From Chersky-840 sp963810195 (lineage in GTDB: Bacteria > Actinomycetota > Acidimicrobiia > Acidimicrobiales > UBA8190): a stretch of DNA of 64,000 bases. Numbering within the stretch: the stretch's first letter is position 1; each line of letters begins with the position of its first letter. A model generated the notes under the pieces. The model was given only the letters and a program-made list of their open reading frames with translations, did no database searches and was not told the origin of the DNA. Shown one piece after another: positions 58,888 through 64,000 of the stretch. The position numbers and the translations under genes were made by a program. Location: the NCBI GenBank assembly GCA_963810195.1, contig CAWEMO010000003.1, forward strand, positions 266,723-330,722, read 5' to 3'.

Positions 58888-61632
58888 TCAGGCGTCGCGG
58901 GTCCTCGACGACAGGTCTAGTTCCTGGGCCCGGCGAAGGGCCGCCCGACGGTTGTTGACCCCAAGCTTCATGTAGATGCTCTTCGTGTGGGTCCGCAGGG
59001 TGTTGAGCGACACCATGAGCTCACGAGCGATGTCGGGGCCGCTCAGCTCGGACCCAAGGAGCCGAAGCACGTCCAGTTCCCTCTCGCTGAGCGGCTCGAT
59101 TAGCCCCTGCTTCTTCGGCAAAGGACGCCCTGGTGCAGCACCAGCGGCCAAGAGTTCTGCGATGTAGGCAGGAGCGATGCCGCGTCTAGCGGCCTCCCTG
59201 AACAGGGAGGTCATCGGCTGGCCCTCCTCCATGTAGACGTGCACGTAGCCTTCGGGCTCCGAGCCCGTCAGGGCCCGTTCCAGCGCGCCCAGGGCGGCGG
59301 CGCTTTCCCCCTGGGACTGGAGGGCGAGCGCCTGGAGCACCAGGATCTCGATCAAGCTGCCGGCCCGAGCCCCGGCGGCAGCCGCCTCGCCGAGGCGCCC
59401 GAGCAGAACAAGCGCTTCGCCGATCAAGGCTTCCGCGCGCTCGGACTTCGCTCGCGCCAGAAGCAGCCTTGCCAGCGTGATGTGCTCGAACTCGCGCAGG
59501 TAGTTCAGCTCGTCGTCGCCGGAGACGCCCGCCTGGCGGGCCCACCCGAGAGCCTCTCGTAGCTGTGCGCTGGCGATCCACAGACGTGCTCGGAGCGCCG
59601 AGACTGGTCGAACATTGGGGAAGAAGTCGCTGACGTAGAGGTGCTCGGCCTCGTTGATGATCACCAGGGCCCCTTCCAGATCCCCTTCGGCTGCCCGTAC
59701 TCGGGCAGTGGCGACACGCCAACGGTACGGGAACTGCGGCATCCCGGCGTACTCGCCGAGCTCCTGCGCCTCTTGGAGGTGCTCGTTGGCCGCCGCCAAG
59801 TCGAGGCGCTCGAGGAAGAGCTCGCTCATCCCCACGTGCATGTCGGCCGTTCCTCGCACAAGGGACCGGCTCTGCTCGGGTACGAGATCCAAGGACTCCT
59901 GGTAGGTGCCCAGCGCATCCTGGAGGCGGCCCTGCACCACGCAGATGTCGCCGAGCGCGATGGTGGCGCCAAGTGCGTCGGCCACGTGGCCCGCACGCCG
60001 CAGCCCGCCAACGCACTCGCTCCAAGCTCGGTGCGCCGCCTCAAGATCCCCCTCGGTCCACGAGACGATTCCCAAGAACCCGGCCGCTCCGGCGCGCGCG
60101 ACGTAGTCGTCCTCGGTGGCGACAGCGAGAGCCCGCCGTGCGTGGTCGACGGTGGCCGTCATATCGCCTCTCGCCTGTGCCAGCGCGGTTCGGTACATCT
60201 CGATCTGTCCTGGGACGCGGCGGAGCTTCCCCTCGTCGACGAAGGCGATCCCAGTCGGGGGCGCTGGCGATCCCGGCTCCTCGTCGACCAGTGGGGTGAC
60301 CTGGCGCTCGGCGTCGTCCAGTCGATCCTCGATGCCCGCCAGCACGCCACTCGCCAGCAATGCCCCCGCGAAGCCCACGCTGAGCACGGGACGACGGCGG
60401 ACGAGGTCGTCGGGTAGCGCCTCGATCCAGCCGCGCAACGCGGTCTCTTGCCGCGCAATGCGAATCGCAGGGAGCGCCCCCTCGACGAGCTCCGCCGTCC
60501 GATCGAAGTCACGAGCGGCCAGCGCGTGGTCGATGGATTCGTTCCACAGTCCCTGGCCCTTGTACCACTCGCTCGCAAGGCCGTGAAGCTCGAAAGCATG
60601 CTCGGGTTGCTCATCCTCGAGGTGGGCCTGCAGGACGTCGGCGAAGAGGTGGTGGTAGCGGTACCACTGACGCTCGTCGTCGAGGGGGACGACGAAGAGG
60701 TTCCGCCGTTCCAGTGTGGCGAGCATCGCGTTGCCGCCGCTGCGCCCGGTCACCGCGTCGCACAATGAGCCGTTCAGGCGGTCGAGGATGCACGTGTCCA
60801 GGAGGAATGTCCGGATCTCGTCGGGTAGGCGCTCAAGGACCTCCTCGACGAGGTAGTCGACGATGTAGCGGTCGTTGCCCGTGAATCGTGCGACGAAGTC
60901 TGTGACGTCCTCTCGTCCCTCCATCGAGAGGGCGGCGAGCTGCAGGGCGGCGGCCCACCCCTCGGTGCGACCCTCCAACGCAGCGACATCATCGGGGTCG
61001 AGCCCAAGGCCCATCACCTCGTTGAGATACGTCGATGCTTCCTCGTTTGTAAAGCGAAGATCAGCGGCTCGGACCTCCACTAGATCGCCCCGCGCCCGTA
61101 GTCGGGTCAGTGGAAACGGCGGATCCGCGCGGGTGGTGATCAGCAGGTGGACCTGTGGGGGGAGGTGGTCGAGCAGGAAGGCCATCCCCTCATGGACAGC
61201 TGGGTCGTCGATGACGTGGTAGTCGTCGAGCACGAGGTCGAGCTCGTCCGGTAGAACACTGAGTTCGTTGACCACGGCGGCAAGGACGCCTTCGGTCGGT
61301 ACCTCACCCGATTCGAGGAGCGGAAGTATGGCTTCCCCGAAGTCGGCCACGTCCGCCGCCTGAAGCGCGGTGACCACGTCCGCCCAGAAGGCAGCGGGCT
61401 GGTCGTCGCTCCGATCGAGGGCAAGCCACGCGACCGTCCGGTGGTGGGCGGTGGTGCGAGACGAGAGCCACTGTGCGACGAGTGAGGTCTTGCCGAACCC
61501 CGTGGGTGCCGAGATGAGCGTCAGCTTTGCCCGCGCTCCGCGATCCAGCCGCGCCGCGAGCCTGGGCCGTGCTACCAGGTCCGTTCGGGGCCTGGGGAGG
61601 TGCATCTTGGTCGCAACCCTCGGGCTTGCCAT
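58888..61632 (-). CDS. MalT-like LuxR-family ATP-dependent regulator (LAL)
   Basis: 914 residues. Walker A SAPTGFGKTS at residues 41-50 and Walker B DLVLDDYHV define the STAND ATPase; a winged-helix/helical linker (LPDEIRTFLLDTCILDRLNG) and a tetratricopeptide-like helical region follow. The C-terminal LuxR helix-turn-helix is LSERELDVLRLLGSELSGPD with ARELMVSLNTLRTHTKSIYM. MalT-type proteins oligomerise on binding ATP and an inducer and activate promoters. ATG 61632. It is flanked by the small membrane genes and diverges from 61917, sharing their operator motif. Confidence 0.93.
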   Translation of the reverse strand: MASPRVATKMHLPRPRTDLVARPRLAARLDRGARAKLTLISAPTGFGKTSLVAQWLSSRTTAHHRTVAWLALDRSDDQPAAFWADVVTALQAADVADFGEAILPLLESGEVPTEGVLAAVVNELSVLPDELDLVLDDYHVIDDPAVHEGMAFLLDHLPPQVHLLITTRADPPFPLTRLRARGDLVEVRAADLRFTNEEASTYLNEVMGLGLDPDDVAALEGRTEGWAAALQLAALSMEGREDVTDFVARFTGNDRYIVDYLVEEVLERLPDEIRTFLLDTCILDRLNGSLCDAVTGRSGGNAMLATLERRNLFVVPLDDERQWYRYHHLFADVLQAHLEDEQPEHAFELHGLASEWYKGQGLWNESIDHALAARDFDRTAELVEGALPAIRIARQETALRGWIEALPDDLVRRRPVLSVGFAGALLASGVLAGIEDRLDDAERQVTPLVDEEPGSPAPPTGIAFVDEGKLRRVPGQIEMYRTALAQARGDMTATVDHARRALAVATEDDYVARAGAAGFLGIVSWTEGDLEAAHRAWSECVGGLRRAGHVADALGATIALGDICVVQGRLQDALGTYQESLDLVPEQSRSLVRGTADMHVGMSELFLERLDLAAANEHLQEAQELGEYAGMPQFPYRWRVATARVRAAEGDLEGALVIINEAEHLYVSDFFPNVRPVSALRARLWIASAQLREALGWARQAGVSGDDELNYLREFEHITLARLLLARAKSERAEALIGEALVLLGRLGEAAAAGARAGSLIEILVLQALALQSQGESAAALGALERALTGSEPEGYVHVYMEEGQPMTSLFREAARRGIAPAYIAELLAAGAAPGRPLPKKQGLIEPLSERELDVLRLLGSELSGPDIARELMVSLNTLRTHTKSIYMKLGVNNRRAALRRAQELDLSSRTRDA

Positions 61633-61826
61633 CGGTCCTCACTTCGGGCGTCGCCCGCAGGTGTGATCTTCCCAGACCAGACGGGACGCGTCGGCCGTCG
61701 AGTACCCGGCGCGGTGCCAGGACCTGGTGGCCAGGCCACGGCCTCGTGGGGCGGGGCCCGAATCGGGCTGGCTAGATCAAGAACGCCCTGGCTGAGGGCT
61801 CGCGCCCCGGATTGCACCATATGAAC

Positions 61827-61870
61827 CACCACGTGTGGTGAGGACCGATCACCACATTCGCTTTTACCTT
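61827..61870 (+). promoter_or_regulatory. Divergent LAL-type operator/promoter
   Basis: CACCAC-GT-GTGGTG (61827-61840) is an inverted repeat with a 2-nt centre, followed by TCACCACAT (61849-61857), 7 nt and TACCTT (61865-61870). This repeats the box order found at 58801-58780, with 59 nt rather than 61 nt from TCACCACAT to the start codon (61917). On the other strand, TCACCACAC with TTCATA at the same spacing could serve the LAL gene itself. Confidence 0.65.
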
Positions 61871-61916
61871 CCAATCAGCGACACACGGGTCGCGACCAGC
61901 ACCACGGAGGAGAGCG

Positions 61917-62207
61917 ATGAGCCAGACGGGTTCCAGGGCAGGCAGCGGGCAAGCAGTCGAGTCCTACGAGATCTGCCTCTGGGGCCACCTCGGCCCCCTA
62001 TGGGCGACCCGGCTCGAGGTCTCGAACCTCTCCCGCGAGAGCGACGGCACCACCGTCCTCCGGATCGAGGACATCGACCAGGCCGCGTTGCACGGCCTGC
62101 TCCACAAGATCCGCGACTTCGGCCTCCCGCTGATCTCGGTCGTGCCCGTTGACCGAGTCGACACGACCCGACGCACGGATAGATCCCTACTGACTACAGA
62201 CGACTGA
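61917..62207 (+). CDS. Conserved small soluble protein of the LAL cluster
   Basis: 96 residues: polar N terminus, then SYEICLWGHLGPLWATRLEV, SNLSRESDGTTVLRIEDIDQ, AALHGLLHKIRDFGLPLISV and VPVDR. The central GHL...RWA-like, DGTTxL and DQAALHGLLxKIRDxGLPLISV pattern is a recognisable family found next to DUF4386 membrane genes, but it has no assigned role. The ATG follows GGAGG. It is the first gene of a two-gene unit with the DUF4386 gene. Confidence 0.75.
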   Translation: MSQTGSRAGSGQAVESYEICLWGHLGPLWATRLEVSNLSRESDGTTVLRIEDIDQAALHGLLHKIRDFGLPLISVVPVDRVDTTRRTDRSLLTTDD

Positions 62208-62220
62208 AAGAAGGACCGAC

Positions 62221-62991
62221 ATGACCACCCTCACCGCTACCGCCATTCCGTCCACCGCGACGCATCAGGCCGGCGCCATGAGCCCCGAGAGGAAGCTGGC
62301 GATCGCCGTCGGCGTCCTCTTCTTCATCACCCACATAACCTCGATTGCGGCGATCGTCCTCTACCAGCCGGTCCTGAATCGCGCCGGTTACGTCCTGGGC
62401 AACGGCGCCGCCAACGGCCGCATTCTCTTTGGCGGTCTCCTCGAGGTCATCCTCGCCGCCGCGGTCGTCGGCACGGCGGTCACGCTCTACCCCGTCGTCC
62501 GGCGGCACAACCGAGCGTTGGCAATGGGCTACGTGGGCCTGCGGACGCTCGAGGCAGGTATCATCGTGACCGGCATCGCCAGCCTGCTCGCGGTGGTCAC
62601 CCTCCAGCACGACCTGGCCGGCACCGCTACCAACGCCGTTGCGCTCACGACCGTCGGCAGGGCGCTGGTGGCCGTCCATAACTGGACGTTCATCCTCGGG
62701 CCTGGGCTGGTGTGTGGCATCAACACCTTAGTGATGGCCTGGGCGCTCTACCGCTCCAAGCTCGTGGCCCGCTTCATCCCCGTCCTGGGAATGATCGGCG
62801 GCCCGCTCGTTTTCGCCGCCAACGTCGCCGTCATGTTCGGGGTGCCCCGCGGCGACCTCGGCCTGTTCGTTCTCCCGGTGTTCGGATGGGAAATCTGCCT
62901 CGCTGCTTTCCTGATTCTCAAGGGATTCCGATCGACGGCCACAACGCCGGGTGTCTCTTCGCAGGCTCACCTGCAGTCGACCGCTGTCTGA
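62221..62991 (+). CDS. DUF4386 integral membrane protein
   Basis: 256 residues with about seven TM helices: KLAIAVGVLFFITHITSIAA, GRILFGGLLEVILAAAVVGT, AVTLYPVV, GYVGLRTLEAGIIVTGIASL, LVAVHNWTFILGPGLVCGIN and IGGPLVFAANVAVMFGVP, matching DUF4386. ATG follows AGAAGGA. It is 13 nt behind the small protein gene. Probably a membrane sensor, transporter or partner of unknown ligand. Confidence 0.87.
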   Translation: MTTLTATAIPSTATHQAGAMSPERKLAIAVGVLFFITHITSIAAIVLYQPVLNRAGYVLGNGAANGRILFGGLLEVILAAAVVGTAVTLYPVVRRHNRALAMGYVGLRTLEAGIIVTGIASLLAVVTLQHDLAGTATNAVALTTVGRALVAVHNWTFILGPGLVCGINTLVMAWALYRSKLVARFIPVLGMIGGPLVFAANVAVMFGVPRGDLGLFVLPVFGWEICLAAFLILKGFRSTATTPGVSSQAHLQSTAV

Positions 62992-63292
62992 CCAATGATC
63001 GATACGGCGCTCCGATGGCGGATCTCCATCCCGTCATGGCCCTCATCGTCTCGTCGCGTCCGTCATCGTGGCGCGAGGATATGCAGCGAAGGAGCGGATC
63101 CAGAGACCGGGCCTTCTGAAGTACGTGCCCCCGCACAGAGTGAACCCCTCTCGGCGGTACGAAGCTGCACGGGTCTTCGGGTAGCCGTCCGAGAAGTGGT
63201 CGGGCGGGCCGGTCCGGGGGCTCCTGGGGGGCAGACTCCTCCCGGCAGGGATCGGGTTGCCCCAAGTCGACTTCGGTGCCCTGCCTCTCTTG
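62992..63292. other. 301-nt gap
   Basis: No gene with a start and codon bias was recognised. The region is convergent between the DUF4386 and the VOC gene. It may contain decay products of whatever preceded the VOC remnant. Confidence 0.3.
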
Positions 63293-63589
63293 TCACCCTG
63301 GAGAGCGCTCGACTAGCTCGTACAGCTGGCTGTCGGGAGCGAGAACGTGAACATAGCGTTCGCCTACATAATTCACAGGCTCGTCGACCGCGAAACCGGC
63401 GGAACGTAGTTCGACCACCGCGCTGTCGAGGTCATCGACCAAGGAGCCGATCGAGCGCTCGGTCAGGCCGATTCCCCCGGGAGATGCGACGGCAAAGGTC
63501 GCCCCATCTGGAAGTCGAAACACGTCCGCCTCAGCTTCTGGCACGTCCATTTTCTCTAGGCCCAGTATCTCGTTCAAGAAGGTCCACAT
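63293..63589 (-). CDS. VOC/glyoxalase-fold protein, possibly 5'-truncated
   Basis: 98 residues from ATG 63589: MWTFLNEILGLEKMDVPEAE, ADVFRLPDGATFAVASPGG, SLVDDLDSAVVELRSAGFAV and YVHVLAPDSQLYELVER. This is one VOC domain of the bleomycin-resistance/glyoxalase superfamily. The open frame continues upstream as TEQRDPMW, matching the usual VOC start, but with no start codon before the frame merges into an ATPase remnant. So the 5' end is probably lost. Confidence 0.72.
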   Translation of the reverse strand: MWTFLNEILGLEKMDVPEAEADVFRLPDGATFAVASPGGIGLTERSIGSLVDDLDSAVVELRSAGFAVDEPVNYVGERYVHVLAPDSQLYELVERSPG

Positions 63590-63611
63590 TGGATCGCGTT
63601 GCTCTGTCGAT

Positions 63612-64000
63612 GTGCGTAAACGCGAACCCGTCCTCGCCGGGGATGTCGCTGCGCTCCGAGCGGACCGTTTCCTTCCGGGCCAATGAGCGCAGATGACCGG
63701 CCACAGCCTGCGGTTCGAGCGCCGTCAACTCGACCACCGCCCCAGCGTAAAAGAGCTGGCCCACCACGGCGGCGGCGTCGAGTACCTGTCGCTCGCCAGC
63801 CGTCAGGCGCTCCAGTCGTGCCGCCAGCAATGCGCCGACCACCGCCATCTCCGGAATGCTACGCCGCCGCTGGGATATGCCACCTGGCGTGCGTGGGCGG
63901 AGGCGGAGGGGCACCGAGGGGCACCGGACCCATCCGACAAGTGCCTGATCCTTCTCGCCTCGCCTCAGAGGCAACCCGCGCAATATTCGCGGCGCCTTGG
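63612..64000 (-). pseudogene. Remnant of an adenylate-cyclase/AfsR-type ATPase, truncated
   Basis: The minus frame from 64000 reads VVGALLAARLERLTAGERQV, LDAAAVVGQLFYAGAVVELT, ALEPQAVAGHLRSLARKETV and RSERSDIPGEDGFAFTHI. This is the post-ATPase helical segment of AAA regulators with a FxFxHILIRDAAY-type continuation, but the sequence stops matching after FTHI near 63610. From there a VOC frame begins. The rest lies beyond the window. Confidence 0.65.

Overview
The window is a high-GC chromosomal segment, most likely from an actinobacterium and possibly an uncultured or metagenome-assembled member of Acidimicrobiia. This lineage is inferred from GC-rich codon use, many GTG/TTG starts, GTGA/ATGA translational overlaps, leaderless promoters with TAnnnT -10 boxes, a PPOX-fold protein of the F420-type group, a SigE-like ECF sigma factor, a MalT-like LAL regulator and repeated DUF5666/RDD/Thr-rich secreted proteins. 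No rRNA, tRNA, CRISPR array, insertion sequence or phage gene was seen.

Layout. 1-5.7 kb is an amine/amino-acid catabolic block: APC permease (partial), two class III aminotransferases, an FAD amine oxidoreductase, an Lrp/AsnC regulator and a SnoaL-like protein. 5.7-10 kb holds a quinone oxidoreductase diverging from a TetR gene across a palindromic operator; the TetR gene is coupled to a haloalkane dehalogenase and followed by a sulfatase. 10-15.6 kb has housekeeping genes (histidine phosphatase, zinc-ribbon coiled-coil protein, Nudix hydrolase, site-2 protease, YdeI-like and DinB-like proteins, a MEDS-STAS protein). 15.2-20.2 kb is a kdp potassium-pump operon headed by two tiny membrane peptides. 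20-29.6 kb holds a group 2 sigma factor, a DEAD-box helicase overlapping a cold-shock domain gene, oxidase-fold proteins and transporters.

29.7-33.2 kb is a sulfur operon: cysteine dioxygenase (frameshifted), rhodanese, metY and metX, read from a leaderless promoter with a palindrome. 33.3-36.6 kb carries two divergent paralogous surface proteins with a neocarzinostatin-like N-terminal domain and LAxTG-TM ends. 36.7-46.7 kb contains a GlxA/AraC regulator, a lipoprotein, a GH114 glycosidase, MFS transporter, ECF sigma/anti-sigma-like pair, SGNH hydrolase, DinB-like, crotonase and cupin proteins. 46.7-56.9 kb has an ABC exporter, membrane proteins, a second sulfatase, an MFS transporter fused to a cyclic-nucleotide-binding domain, and an LRV-type protein coupled to a ferredoxin.

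57.3-63 kb is the most intriguing unit: a large MalT/LAL regulator surrounded by small multi-pass membrane proteins and a conserved small soluble protein. Promoters at both ends share an identical box arrangement (TCACCACAT, 7 nt, TACCKT), suggesting a small dedicated regulon. The right edge holds a decayed ATPase remnant fused out of frame to a VOC protein. At least three genes are split by single-base frame changes, so either assembly indels or gene decay affect this contig.
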